From Acidimicrobiales bacterium (GTDB lineage Bacteria; Actinomycetota; Acidimicrobiia; Acidimicrobiales; Poriferisodalaceae): a stretch of DNA of 64,000 nt. This document shows, piece by piece, positions 46,907-55,615 of the stretch. The stretch's first letter is position 1; each line of letters begins with the position of its first letter. The stretch lies in the NCBI GenBank assembly GCA_014239555.1, contig JAAZYR010000003.1, forward strand, positions 1-64,000, in the 5' to 3' direction. The notes under the pieces were generated by a model. That model was not told the DNA's origin and did no database searches. It was given only the letters and a program-made list of their open reading frames with translations. The position numbers and the translations under genes are program-made.

Positions 46907-47799
46907 GAGCTGGCTCCGTTGATCGATAGGAGGGCGCGTCCGCCCTTGGCTAGAAGTTCCTCAGCGACAGCTTTCCCCAAAGCATCAGCGTCCTCACCCC
47001 GTTTCTGGGTGCGCAACACAGTGGTGCCATCTCTCGCGGCAAGCACGGCAGCAAGTTGGATAATCCCTTCTTCCAGATACGCATAAGCTCCGACCGGTAA
47101 CTCACATCCGCCACCCAGTTCCGCTAAGAACGCCCGTTCAGCTTCGACACAACGTCTTGTCGCGTCATCGGATATCCCCAGCAGTTGTTCGTTGATGGCC
47201 AGGTCGTCATCACGACACTCCAACGCAATAGCACCCTGGCCTACTTGAGGGATCATTTCTTCAACACTGAAGACCTCCGCTGCAGAACCGGTAAACCCAA
47301 GGCGCTGTAACGCCGCCATTGCAACAATTACCGCGTCAACATCGTCACGTTCTGCGACGGCGATGCGTGTTTCCATATTGCCTCGCAGCCCCGTGAATTT
47401 CAGATCTGGTCTCATATGCGCGAGTTGGGCTTGTCGCCGAGCCGAACCAGTCGCGATTCTCGCTCCCTTCGGTAGCTGGCTGAGATTCATCCCTATCAGC
47501 GCGTCACGAGGGTCACCTCTTTCCAAAAAACCGGCGAGATTGAGACCGGCAGTAGGGGACGACATCAAATCTTTCGCGCTATGCACCGCAAGGTCAGCTT
47601 TACCCTCTAGGACCGCCAGTTGCACTTCTTTGACGAAAACACCACGCCCCGCCATTTCTCGGATTTGCCGTGTCCGGTCTTGGTCGCCTTCGGTCGCTAC
47701 CATCAAAAATTCGACATCAACGGCGCTCGACGCTAAACGATTAGCAACAGCCTCTGCTTGCCAGCGCGCCAAAGGACTCGATCGTGTCGCAATGATCAC
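46903..47799 (-). CDS. hemC: Hydroxymethylbilane synthase (porphobilinogen deaminase)
   Basis: 298 residues. ATRSSPLARWQAEAV at the start, HSAKDLMSSPTAGL, ATGSARRQAQL, and the cofactor-binding cysteine in LGGGCELPVGAYA. GTG start. Builds the linear tetrapyrrole from four porphobilinogens. Twelve nt after hemA. Confidence 0.95.
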   Translation of the reverse strand: MIIATRSSPLARWQAEAVANRLASSAVDVEFLMVATEGDQDRTRQIREMAGRGVFVKEVQLAVLEGKADLAVHSAKDLMSSPTAGLNLAGFLERGDPRDALIGMNLSQLPKGARIATGSARRQAQLAHMRPDLKFTGLRGNMETRIAVAERDDVDAVIVAMAALQRLGFTGSAAEVFSVEEMIPQVGQGAIALECRDDDLAINEQLLGISDDATRRCVEAERAFLAELGGGCELPVGAYAYLEEGIIQLAAVLAARDGTTVLRTQKRGEDADALGKAVAEELLAKGGRALLSINGASS

Positions 47800-47811
47800 G
47801 GAGACCCTCGC

Positions 47812-49068
47812 TCAAAGGTCAAAGAGGTCGCGAACCGAGTCTGCAAGACGGTCACCCTTTGCTGATCCTGCGGCGTCTTTCAAGGCAGCCGTGGGTTCGT
47901 GAAGAAGCTTGGCCACAAGACCACGGGTGAACTGATCAAGAGAAGCACGATCTGAATCCGAGTAACCGGCCTTTCGTGCAAACTTGTCTACTTCTTGGAG
48001 CCGCTTTGCTTCAACCGCTCCTCGCATCGACGCTATGAGCGGAGCTACTTCCCGAGCAGATCGAACGTCAGCGAACCGTTTTGCCTCAGACTCAACTATC
48101 AGTTCAACGGTCTCCACCTCATTTGCACGTTCCATCCGACCGTTAGCGGCGAAGCTGGACAGATCGTCCATATCGAGAAGGGTGACTCCATCGATTTGAG
48201 CTACCTCAGGGTCGATATCTCGGGGCATTGCGATATCGACAATGAGCAACGGCTCACCTGCTCGTCGCGCAATGACCTCGGCGATGGAAGTGTTGTCAAG
48301 AATTACTTCTGTAGCTCCAGTGGACGTCATCAACACGTCGACGTCGCCCAACGTTTCACCCAAGTTTTCAAGCGGTATCGAGGAACCATCGATTCGCGCA
48401 GCTAACGCATCAGCTTTGGAGGTCGTGCGATTGGCTACATAAACATGATCGGGTCCGGCGGCGGCCAGAGCAACAATCATCCCTTCCCCCATTTCCCCTG
48501 CTCCAACGACGAGCACTGTTCGACCGATCAAGCTTCCGAAATGTTCTGTCGCCATCAAAACGGCGGCGTGAGAAACTGACGCTGTGTGTCGGCCGATCGA
48601 ACTTTCGTTACGCGCACGCTTGCCTGTTTCTACCGCGTGACGAAAGAGAAGGTTCAGAACCGCTCCAGAGGTGCTTTCAAGGCGTGCTGTTTCCCATGAG
48701 GTTTTTATTTGGCCTTGGATTTCGGACTCACCCAGTACCGCCGAATCAAGTCCCGATGCCACCGAAAAAAGATGCTTTACGGCATCGTCGTCATAATGCA
48801 CGTACAAACAATCGGATATGTCTTCGGGCGCCACAAAAGCGGACTCTGCAAAAAAGTCACGTACTTCGGCATACGCTGCATGGAATTTTTCTGCAACAAC
48901 GTAAGCCTCGGTCCGATTACAGGTCGACACGATGACGGCTTCACTGATGTGATCGCGTTGACTGAGCCCCGCCAGGTTTTTTGGGAGATCGTCCGCGCTA
49001 ATGACGGACTTCTCCAATAGCTCCAGCGGAGCACTCCGGTGATTCAAACCAATAACGACGATGGACAA
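47812..49068 (-). CDS. hemA: Glutamyl-tRNA reductase
   Basis: 418 residues. GLNHRSAPLELLEKSV, the catalytic cysteine in IVSTCNRTEAYVV, SVASGLDSAVLGESEIQGQIK, and the NADPH site VVGAGEMGEGM are present. The start appears to be TTG. It starts the heme gene group and commits glutamyl-tRNA to tetrapyrroles, needed here for the many cytochromes. Confidence 0.95.
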   Translation of the reverse strand: MSIVVIGLNHRSAPLELLEKSVISADDLPKNLAGLSQRDHISEAVIVSTCNRTEAYVVAEKFHAAYAEVRDFFAESAFVAPEDISDCLYVHYDDDAVKHLFSVASGLDSAVLGESEIQGQIKTSWETARLESTSGAVLNLLFRHAVETGKRARNESSIGRHTASVSHAAVLMATEHFGSLIGRTVLVVGAGEMGEGMIVALAAAGPDHVYVANRTTSKADALAARIDGSSIPLENLGETLGDVDVLMTSTGATEVILDNTSIAEVIARRAGEPLLIVDIAMPRDIDPEVAQIDGVTLLDMDDLSSFAANGRMERANEVETVELIVESEAKRFADVRSAREVAPLIASMRGAVEAKRLQEVDKFARKAGYSDSDRASLDQFTRGLVAKLLHEPTAALKDAAGSAKGDRLADSVRDLFDL

Positions 49069-49179
49069 GAGCCGACCAAATCGATCAAGAAAACGTGCAC
49101 GGTCAGTCTCTCAGCAACAACCCCCGGTTTCCACTCTGCAAGTCGCTCAATACCAGATTTTGTCGCATCAAAAGATGAG

Positions 49180-49269
49180 TTAGAAGGAGATGAAAAGTAG
49201 TTGGATCGTAGCCGCTGCGAATATCAGCATCAGTAAACCAGCGAGTACGAGCGTGGTACCCGGTCTCAA
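49180..49269 (-). CDS. 29-residue single-span membrane peptide
   Basis: A TTG overlaps the stop of the adenosyltransferase gene as TTGA and opens a frame of 29 codons. The product starts with Arg-Pro-Gly and is otherwise one hydrophobic span (TLVLAGLLMLIFAAATIQLL, then FISF). The tight overlap and the clean membrane helix with one positive charge at the start suggest a real, translationally coupled micro-protein. No family is recognised. The remaining 110 nt up to hemA show nothing clear. Confidence 0.45.
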   Translation of the reverse strand: MRPGTTLVLAGLLMLIFAAATIQLLFISF

Positions 49270-50066
49270 GTTGCTTCCCTAATTGTGACTTCAGCGCCGA
49301 CGTCTAATCCTGCAGGTACTAGACCTTCGTCTCGTCCGGTGGCAACAGAAAGCAACCCGTACTCATCATCGACGAGCGCCAACTGGCCTGGGTTCACATC
49401 GACTGGGCGTTGAAGCCGGACGACTCTTTTTTCTTCACCGAACTCGAGAATAAATACATCGCCCTTATCGGAAATAGTGTCGCGGTCTATGTTGAGTTGT
49501 GCGGCACCTCGACGGCCTCGACCTATTACTTCAGCAGATATCGAACCGTCCTCTTCAAGGCGCGACACGGGGACAAGCGATGGAAGCAACAAATTTGGGT
49601 CGATGCTGTCGCCCAGTTTTTCAATGGATTGACCCGCTGCTAAGTGCCCAGAAACCGGGCCAATCACGTCGCGCGCTGGATGTTGAACACCGGGTGACAT
49701 GACATGGAACTCCGCATTTGTTAGCTGTACAGCGCGGTCAGCGCCCCCAACAACAGCAACGGCAGCACCTAGTAGTCCGTTGTCAGGGCCAACTAGCACG
49801 GCTTGACCGTCGCCAACCTCCACTGCGATCGCGGGGCGGTCTAGAACTGAACCCACCGATGCGAGGACCAGCCCTGACGCAAGATATGGCACGCTACGAG
49901 CAAGCATCAGGGAGCCAGCGCGGACATCGCCCGGGTGGATGTCGTGGCATAGATCTATCACTAAGGACCCGGGAGTCAGATCACGCAAAATGGAGTGCAG
50001 TACTCCCACGGATTCGTCAGAGGTACCTAGATCAGTCAGGCAGGTAATGGTGTCAAACCGTGTCAT
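49266..50066 (-). CDS. SAM hydroxide adenosyltransferase-like protein (DUF62)
   Basis: 266 residues. CLTDLGTSDESVGVLHSIL, VIDLCHDIHPGDVRAGSLML and VLVGPDNGLLGAAV follow the plan of the family that splits S-adenosylmethionine with water into adenosine and methionine. The usual DFG..D start and the VVDPGVGT block are altered (TDLGTSDESVG; ASVGSVLD), so activity is uncertain. Three nt after proC, in one operon. Confidence 0.78.
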   Translation of the reverse strand: MTRFDTITCLTDLGTSDESVGVLHSILRDLTPGSLVIDLCHDIHPGDVRAGSLMLARSVPYLASGLVLASVGSVLDRPAIAVEVGDGQAVLVGPDNGLLGAAVAVVGGADRAVQLTNAEFHVMSPGVQHPARDVIGPVSGHLAAGQSIEKLGDSIDPNLLLPSLVPVSRLEEDGSISAEVIGRGRRGAAQLNIDRDTISDKGDVFILEFGEEKRVVRLQRPVDVNPGQLALVDDEYGLLSVATGRDEGLVPAGLDVGAEVTIREAT

Positions 50067-50069
50067 GGG

Positions 50070-50852
50070 TCAGGTTCGACCTAGTTCCTGAGAACGCGTA
50101 GTCGCCGCCTCGATTGCCGCCGCGAATGCTGCCCTCAATCCATGTTGTTCGAGCTCGCGGAGCCCCGCAGCCGTTGTACCGCCGGGTGAGGTGACATCAG
50201 CCCGCAGCTCAGCCGGAGGTCTTCCTTCACAGAGCAAAGTTGCGGCTCCCAGGATGGTCTGTACCGCTAATTCGGTGGCCACGACTCGACTCAAACCTGT
50301 TAAGACGCCGGCATCAATCATGGCTTCGGCCACGAGAAAAATATACGCGGGCCCTGATCCCGATAAGCCCGTTACGGCATCAATCAGTTTTTCGTCGGTT
50401 CGGACCACAGTTCCTACGGCGCCGAGAATTCCTTCTGCCCACGCGAGATCTTCGAGATTTGCGGCTCCATTACCGCAGATAGCAGCTGCGCCCTGCCCAA
50501 CCAACGCAGGAGTATTTGGCATGGCTCGCACAACAGGCAACAAACCCCCTGTCGCGTCGTCGAGAGTCGCAAGGGTCACCCCTGCCGCGATGGACAACAG
50601 ACGCTCAGTACCTTTTTCGGCAGCTTGACGGGCCACAGTCGGAACTGAGTCCGGTTTGGTAGCGAGAATCGTTCCACTTGCGGGCTCAATTTCGGTGGTG
50701 ACGCGCACCCCGTAGGTTTCAGCCAGTTCTTTCCGGCGAGGCTCCAGCGGTTCGACGACCACGATGCTTTCCGCGTCGCGACCATGCCGTATCAGTCCAC
50801 CGAGCAAAGCTGCGCCCATTTTCCCACCGCCGATAATCAGCAGTTCAGCCAT
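50070..50852 (-). CDS. proC: Pyrroline-5-carboxylate reductase
   Basis: 260 residues, last step of proline synthesis. IIGGGKMGAALLGGLI is the NADPH site, VVRAMPNTPALVGQG and GLSGSGPAYIFLVAEAMIDAGV the substrate region, and TSPGGTTAAGLREL the end. The frame opens 10 codons earlier, but the ATG at 50852 gives the usual MAELLIIGGG and is positioned 7 nt after a -10 box. Confidence 0.94.
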   Translation of the reverse strand: MAELLIIGGGKMGAALLGGLIRHGRDAESIVVVEPLEPRRKELAETYGVRVTTEIEPASGTILATKPDSVPTVARQAAEKGTERLLSIAAGVTLATLDDATGGLLPVVRAMPNTPALVGQGAAAICGNGAANLEDLAWAEGILGAVGTVVRTDEKLIDAVTGLSGSGPAYIFLVAEAMIDAGVLTGLSRVVATELAVQTILGAATLLCEGRPPAELRADVTSPGGTTAAGLRELEQHGLRAAFAAAIEAATTRSQELGRT

Positions 50853-50859
50853 GGGGTCC

Positions 50860-50865
50860 ACGGTA
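50860..50865 (-). promoter_or_regulatory. -10 box of a leaderless promoter (proC)
   Basis: TACCGT on the minus strand ends 7 nt before the chosen ATG of proC. It supports the shorter start and a promoter inside the mshA-proC gene row. Confidence 0.45.
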
Positions 50866-50896
50866 CCGGTCGACTTAGTCAAGACCTTGGCTCCAT

Positions 50897-51382
50897 TTAA
50901 TGTGAGTCATCTTGAGGGTTGTTCTTTAGGCGATCTGAGAATCCAATTCGTAACGCCGCCGACCAGTGACGTTCCACGAATTCCCATATCGACCCGAGGA
51001 TTTGATCGAGTTCATGTTCGTCCACGGCATGGAACGGAAGTTCACCCGTCAGAAAAATTGCTTCCTCTGGTCCAATACCGAACTGAGCTCCAACGAGTTC
51101 ATAATTGCGACGGAGCAACAACTCGAAGAGTTTCTCTCTGTTGTTTTCGGGCGATGGGAGGAAGTAGGTCTCATATTTCAGTGTTCGTTGTCCAAGTGTG
51201 AGCCATACCGTGCTGACATCGCGAGCCTCTCCTTCGAGGCGGACATACCAACGACGTGGGATTTCGACATCGCGGACAACTTCACGCAGAATCGGTAATT
51301 CCTGTTTCTGTGTGTCAAGCCATTTGTCAATCAGTTGTTCAAGCGCGTCTAACTCGTCCTGAGTCGCCGCTTCATGGGTCAC
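50897..51382 (-). CDS. YbjN-domain protein downstream of mshA
   Basis: 161 residues. The central part (IPRRWYVRLEGEARDVSTVW, then LKYETYFLPSPENNREKLFELLLRRN and AQFGIGPEEAIFLTGELP) has the YbjN / type III secretion chaperone-like fold pattern. In many actinobacteria, including Mycobacterium, such a gene directly follows mshA. It overlaps mshA by 4 nt here. Function is unknown. Confidence 0.82.
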   Translation of the reverse strand: MTHEAATQDELDALEQLIDKWLDTQKQELPILREVVRDVEIPRRWYVRLEGEARDVSTVWLTLGQRTLKYETYFLPSPENNREKLFELLLRRNYELVGAQFGIGPEEAIFLTGELPFHAVDEHELDQILGSIWEFVERHWSAALRIGFSDRLKNNPQDDSH

Positions 51383-52626
51383 ACGCAGGTAACCAATTCA
51401 CGTGACATTAAGCGACGAAACACCTCAATCGCCCCACTCGCACCAGCGTCCCAGCTATGGAGAGCAGCTCGTTCAACTCCGCGGGTCCCCATGTCATGCC
51501 GCATTTCTGGCGCGCTTAGCAATTTGTCGACGGCGGCGGCGAAAAGCTTATGATCCCGCTCATCCACAAGCAGACCGGTCACATCGTCGAGCACATTGTC
51601 TCGCAGCCCCCCTACGTCGCTGGCTACGACAGGGACGCCACAAGCAGCGGCTTCCAGAGCGACGAGACCAAAGGATTCTGAACGACTGGGGACAAGGCAG
51701 ACATCTGCCGCTCGGTAATAATTCGGCAGTAAATGGTGTGGCTGGGGTTCGACAAAGATAATTCGGTCACTGAGGCCATGCCGTTTGACACGAGCCATTA
51801 AGTCTTCATGGGTCTCGAGGCCTTGGTGTCCTGAGAGCCCTCCAACGACGACCAATCGGGCATCGCGGTGTTGGCTTGCAGCAAGAGCATCAATCGCTAG
51901 ATCCAACCCCTTGAGAGCTTGGATGCGACCAACGAAGAGCAGAATTGGGTAATCACCCAAACCAATTGCTTTTCGAGCAGAGTGAGATGAGCCGGGGCTA
52001 AAGAGAGTGTGGTCGACTCCGGGCGTCAGAATTTCGATGCGGTCGCGCCTGATCTCGTAAAACGAATCAAGTTGATCTGCTTCGACCTTTCCTGACGCGA
52101 AGACAGCGTCTGCACATCCAATGACAGCGTCTTCGGCTCGGATTCGGTCCTCTGGTTCCGCGTCACCACTGAAACTCTTTATTCGGCCGAGGGTGTGGAA
52201 CGTGACCGCAAGAGGTACATCGAACCGATGTTTGAGGTGATGCCCGGCTACCCCCGATAGCCAATAATGGGCATGGATGGCGTCAACGGGCCGACGTTCA
52301 AGGCGGTCGGCGACTCCTTGGGTCCAAAGGTCCACCACTGCCGGAAGATCACCTTTTAGAAGGCCCAATGGCCCTGCTTCAATCTGGATGATGTTTACAC
52401 CAGGTTCGATTTCGACAATTTCTGGGTGCTCTCGTTTAGTTCTTCGCACATAAACGTCGCAGTCAATACCTTGATTAGCCATCGAATTAGCTAGTTCCCG
52501 GACATAAATGTTCAGTCCGCCACTATCTCCAACCCCTGCCTGATCTAGTGGCGAGGTGTGCATAGACAACACACCTATTTTTCGGATACCGCCATCAGTT
52601 GAGTCGGTGGCGTCGGTGCTTGTCAC
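51379..52626 (-). CDS. mshA: D-inositol-3-phosphate glycosyltransferase (mycothiol synthesis)
   Basis: 415 residues, GT4 family. It joins N-acetylglucosamine from UDP to inositol phosphate in the first step of mycothiol. MHTSPLDQAGVGDSGGLNIY, HAHYWLSGVAGHHL, FVGRIQALKGLDLAIDAL, and PSRSESFGLVALEAAACGVP are the MshA landmarks. GTG start behind a -10 box. Followed by the YbjN gene. Other GT4 enzymes share much of this, but the neighbour supports MshA. Confidence 0.88.
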   Translation of the reverse strand: MTSTDATDSTDGGIRKIGVLSMHTSPLDQAGVGDSGGLNIYVRELANSMANQGIDCDVYVRRTKREHPEIVEIEPGVNIIQIEAGPLGLLKGDLPAVVDLWTQGVADRLERRPVDAIHAHYWLSGVAGHHLKHRFDVPLAVTFHTLGRIKSFSGDAEPEDRIRAEDAVIGCADAVFASGKVEADQLDSFYEIRRDRIEILTPGVDHTLFSPGSSHSARKAIGLGDYPILLFVGRIQALKGLDLAIDALAASQHRDARLVVVGGLSGHQGLETHEDLMARVKRHGLSDRIIFVEPQPHHLLPNYYRAADVCLVPSRSESFGLVALEAAACGVPVVASDVGGLRDNVLDDVTGLLVDERDHKLFAAAVDKLLSAPEMRHDMGTRGVERAALHSWDAGASGAIEVFRRLMSRELVTCV

Positions 52627-52634
52627 GAAGGACC

Positions 52635-52640
52635 AAGGTA
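52635..52640 (-). promoter_or_regulatory. -10 box of a probable leaderless promoter (mshA)
   Basis: TACCTT on the minus strand ends 8 nt before the GTG of mshA, and no Shine-Dalgarno sequence is seen. Spacing is one base longer than at most such sites here. Confidence 0.4.
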
Positions 52641-52686
52641 GTCAATGAATTCGGTCACTCCACTCAGTTCTGACTTTGTCCGTTAA

Positions 52687-53433
52687 TCAAATGAATAAAA
52701 CGTTGTTCGCCAACACCCAAAGGGGCGTCACTAAAAAGTACGATGAGAACCTTTTTAGATCCCGATCGTCGTCCGTGGAAACCAGGCCCATGACGATCCG
52801 ACCAAGAGGTATTGCTACGACAACTAATAGCGCGAATGGCCAGAACCACCTCGGTGAGATCGGCGACGCTGAGATTTGGATAGACGTCCACAGAATCGCC
52901 AACGCCCCGATAATTCCGAAGAATGGGGCCAGATGTCGTCGCGACCGATCACGCATTCCTAATCCAAGGCCCAAATCGTGCACGAAGACCAAACTGAGAA
53001 GCAGCCCCGCGCAACTCGAGTCGCGGAACGCCAACACCGTCAAACTCGCAGCTGTCAAGCTCGCCGGCAACCACGCAACCATCACCCTCAGCGCGTGTCC
53101 GAACACCAGGTTTTTCCTCTTATTGCCTATCGCTGCTATCACGGGGGTCGACACAAACGCGGCTGCTGTGACAACCCCAACGAGTCGGAAGTCGTTGACT
53201 AGCCCACTTAGCGCAACCAAAAGCAGCAGGGAGACTGCTGGCGTGCGTTCGGAAATAGAGTTTCCTGAAGCCCGCCAAGAAACAGCGAGCGCAGCAAGTA
53301 TCAAGACCACGCCAAAGGTTGATGGGTTGACTTGCAACCCAGTCATGAGAGTGCAGTAGCCGATGAACCCCCACATCAGTGACCGATGTGGGGTCCCGTA
53401 GACCATTACAAATCTGTCGGGCAAACCTCTCAT
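52687..53433 (-). CDS. Unknown polytopic membrane protein
   Basis: 248 residues with about seven hydrophobic segments and no family that I recognise. The frame opens 29 codons upstream inside the MoaD-like gene, but that part is Arg-rich and unlikely; the ATG at 53433 overlaps the MoaD-like stop as TAATG and gives a clean start MRGLPDRFVMVYGTPHRS. Features of note are VHDLGLGLGMRDRSRRH in a loop and a short charged STDDDRDLKRF near the end. Confidence 0.72.
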   Translation of the reverse strand: MRGLPDRFVMVYGTPHRSLMWGFIGYCTLMTGLQVNPSTFGVVLILAALAVSWRASGNSISERTPAVSLLLLVALSGLVNDFRLVGVVTAAAFVSTPVIAAIGNKRKNLVFGHALRVMVAWLPASLTAASLTVLAFRDSSCAGLLLSLVFVHDLGLGLGMRDRSRRHLAPFFGIIGALAILWTSIQISASPISPRWFWPFALLVVVAIPLGRIVMGLVSTDDDRDLKRFSSYFLVTPLWVLANNVLFI

Positions 53434-53675
53434 TAACCGCCCGAAACTGGAGGCAGCACCGCTACCTCGTCGCCATCTGAGATCTCGGCGTCTCCCTCCA
53501 CGGGATCTCCGTTCAGCCATACGCGGCTTATAGCCAAGATCTGCGAAAACTCGTTTCCAAAGTCACTCTGGGCTATTGAAAGTATTTCGCTAACCGTGGA
53601 AGCGTCGTAGAGGGTTGTGCTCACTCCTGCCGCTTCGCGGGCACTAGCGAACAGCCGAAGAGTCACCGCTGCCAT
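53433..53675 (-). CDS. MoaD/ThiS-like sulfur-carrier protein
   Basis: 80 residues with the beta-grasp pattern: VTLRLFASAREAAGVST, WLNGDP, DGDEVAVLPPVSGG, ending in the Gly-Gly that is thiocarboxylated in MoaD, the small subunit of molybdopterin synthase. No other molybdopterin gene is next to it, so a role with another sulfur-transfer partner is possible. Probably leaderless; it overlaps the membrane protein gene. Confidence 0.85.
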   Translation of the reverse strand: MAAVTLRLFASAREAAGVSTTLYDASTVSEILSIAQSDFGNEFSQILAISRVWLNGDPVEGDAEISDGDEVAVLPPVSGG

Positions 53676-53681
53676 TCCTGG

Positions 53682-53687
53682 ATCCTA
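53682..53687 (-). promoter_or_regulatory. -10 box of a leaderless promoter (MoaD-like gene)
   Basis: TAGGAT on the minus strand ends 6 nt before the ATG, and there is no Shine-Dalgarno sequence in the gap. Confidence 0.5.
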
Positions 53688-53760
53688 CCTGCGCTTGCTG
53701 TGGAGCTTTGGCGACAACCGGGTACGTTCTTCGAGGTAGCAATACGAGAAGAGGTTTTGG

Positions 53761-54345
53761 GTGGAAATACTTGCTCTTCGACATGGCCAGTCAGAGTGGA
53801 ACGCCGAAGGACGCTGGCAAGGCCAAGCTGACTCCCCACTTACTGCTTTAGGAGAGCAACAGGCGTTAGTCGCAGCTACTCAATTACTAAAAAGTGGCGA
53901 GATTTTTGACACAATCGCATCGAGTGATCTGCAGCGGGCTCAGCGCACTGCGGAGATCATTGCCGAGATTGTCGGCGATGGAGTTGTTGAACTTCGGGCG
54001 GAATTCAGGGAACGCGCGGCGGGTGGTTGGCAGGGCCTAACGCGTTCAGAAATTGAAACGCTTTCGCCTGGCGCCATCGAGCAACAACGATGGCCGGAGG
54101 GGTATGAGTCAGACCAATCGGTAATCGGCAGGGTGATACCTGCGATACGCGAGTTAGCGAAAACTAGTGACCGTCTTTTAATTGTTGCTCACTCTGGGCT
54201 GATTCGCGCATTGGACCGAGCTTCAAACGCTCCTCCCGCGTCAATCCCTAACCTCTCAGGACGGCGGTATCACTTCAACAAACAATTGTTGCCAGGTGAA
54301 ATTGTCAGCTTTTCGACGGATTCCACCGGTCACGGGATCGAGTAA
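53761..54345 (+). CDS. Histidine phosphatase family protein (phosphoglycerate-mutase-like)
   Basis: 194 residues. The catalytic LALRHGQSEWNAEGRWQG with the phospho-histidine, then SDLQRAQRTAEII, EFRERAAGGWQG, and the second histidine in IVAHSGLIRAL. A phosphatase of the GpmB/CobC type. GTG start with AGAGG upstream. In Mycobacterium a phosphoglycerate mutase lies just after mshA and its YbjN partner; here the gene is close by but on the other strand. Confidence 0.87.
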   Translation: MEILALRHGQSEWNAEGRWQGQADSPLTALGEQQALVAATQLLKSGEIFDTIASSDLQRAQRTAEIIAEIVGDGVVELRAEFRERAAGGWQGLTRSEIETLSPGAIEQQRWPEGYESDQSVIGRVIPAIRELAKTSDRLLIVAHSGLIRALDRASNAPPASIPNLSGRRYHFNKQLLPGEIVSFSTDSTGHGIE

Positions 54346-54361
54346 CAGATCGCTGCCGGCG

Positions 54362-54571
54362 CTAGAGCTCTACTTGGCTTACCCAGGCTGCGGCCGTACC
54401 GGGGTCCGTGTCGTCAGCCAGGGCTCGCAAGGTCGCTTCAACTTTCGAAAACTCAACTTCAAGGTCATCTAGCTGGGTTTCACTCAACGAAGTTCGAGCT
54501 TGCACAACATTTTTGTCTTCGTTACTCACGAAAACGAGTTTAGGTTCAGATCTGACTGTCGTATTGGACAC
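54362..54571 (-). CDS. Small acidic protein of unknown function
   Basis: 69 residues, with a helix-forming acidic centre (LSETQLDDLEVEFSKVEATLRAL). GTG start; the sequence AAAGAT ends 7 nt before it, in line with the leaderless pattern of neighbours although the first T is missing. No family recognised. It converges with the histidine phosphatase gene. Confidence 0.5.
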   Translation of the reverse strand: MSNTTVRSEPKLVFVSNEDKNVVQARTSLSETQLDDLEVEFSKVEATLRALADDTDPGTAAAWVSQVEL

Positions 54572-54624
54572 GGCGACGATCTTTTTACGGGATCAGAATG
54601 CTTTGGATCCAGTGGCATCCGCAT

Positions 54625-55575
54625 TTAGCTTTTGGTGATGCGATCCAATGCGGCTGCGGCTGTGTCCACGTCGATCTGGTCTAAACCAATAAGAACTAGA
54701 GCCTGAAAAGGCCCTCCGCTTGACTCTTCGATAGACCATCGGCGACCTACGACTTCTAGGTGATAGCGACTTCCATGTTGGTCATCGAACCAGCCTTTAG
54801 CTCGCAGAAGTTGATGACCTGGTTGTTCGAGTACGTTCCCCAGCTGTATTGGATCCCATGGGCCTGCGGGGTTTATGACCGTGGATACGAAATTGAAATT
54901 ACTGAAGTTCTCAGAACTCGTTAACGAGACTCCTCTGTCGCTGGCACCACACAGCACCTTCACATCAATCTGACCGCTTTCCGCGGAAAGAATCCTGCTA
55001 CCTGGAGCTGCCTCTGCAACCAAGTCGTGGGTTGCTTGGCGGGTGTCCTCGTTTACAAGGTCGATTTTCGACAGGACAACAAGGTGGGCTGCCTGGAGTT
55101 GTCTGTGCAGTAAAGATGCAGTGTGATGATTGCCTAATTGCTCTTCGAGCGACCTCGAATCAGCTACCGCCACAATGCCGTCAAGATGACAACCATTTGT
55201 TCCATGAATTGTCTGAGCAACGCTGATCGGGTCCGCGACACCGCTGGCTTCGATAATGACGGCGTCATAATCACCACTTCGGGCCAACATTTCCAATTGG
55301 TCGGATAAATCATCGGCTAATACGCAACACACACAACCGTTGGCTAGGGAAAGACTGTTGGAAGTTTCGGCAGCAACGAGATGAGCATCGACTTCGATTT
55401 CGCCCACATCGTTCACGACAGCTGCAATCTTCAAGCCCTCGGGGTGTTGCAGTGCATGGCGAAGGATGGTGGTTTTTCCACTCCCCAAAAATCCAGTTAA
55501 GAGTGTGACAGCCAGATCCGCTTGTACTTTGCTCTTTTCTTGATTGTGGTGCCGGGACGCGTTCAGGGTCGACAC
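54625..55575 (-). CDS. G3E-family GTPase (CobW/ZNG1-type metal chaperone)
   Basis: 316 residues. Walker A in LLTGFLGSGKTTILRHAL, the metal-binding GCVCC, the EASGVADP switch, the SKIDLV guanine motif, and a CobW carboxy-terminal domain. Members hand zinc or cobalt to client enzymes. The frame is open far upstream into the amidohydrolase gene. I choose the GTG at 55575 with GGAG 7 nt upstream; a GTG at 55632 that overlaps the upstream gene is an alternative. The adjacent amidohydrolase is likely to need metal and might be a client; this is inferred. Confidence 0.87.
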   Translation of the reverse strand: MSTLNASRHHNQEKSKVQADLAVTLLTGFLGSGKTTILRHALQHPEGLKIAAVVNDVGEIEVDAHLVAAETSNSLSLANGCVCCVLADDLSDQLEMLARSGDYDAVIIEASGVADPISVAQTIHGTNGCHLDGIVAVADSRSLEEQLGNHHTASLLHRQLQAAHLVVLSKIDLVNEDTRQATHDLVAEAAPGSRILSAESGQIDVKVLCGASDRGVSLTSSENFSNFNFVSTVINPAGPWDPIQLGNVLEQPGHQLLRAKGWFDDQHGSRYHLEVVGRRWSIEESSGGPFQALVLIGLDQIDVDTAAAALDRITKS

Positions 55576-55615
55576 GACTCGACTCCAGGCGGAATCGAGT
55601 TCGTCGAACCGGAAC

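Noticed and set aside
53434-53520. Arg-rich extension of the unknown membrane protein
   Set aside because: It lies inside the MoaD-like gene; the TAATG overlap start is more likely.
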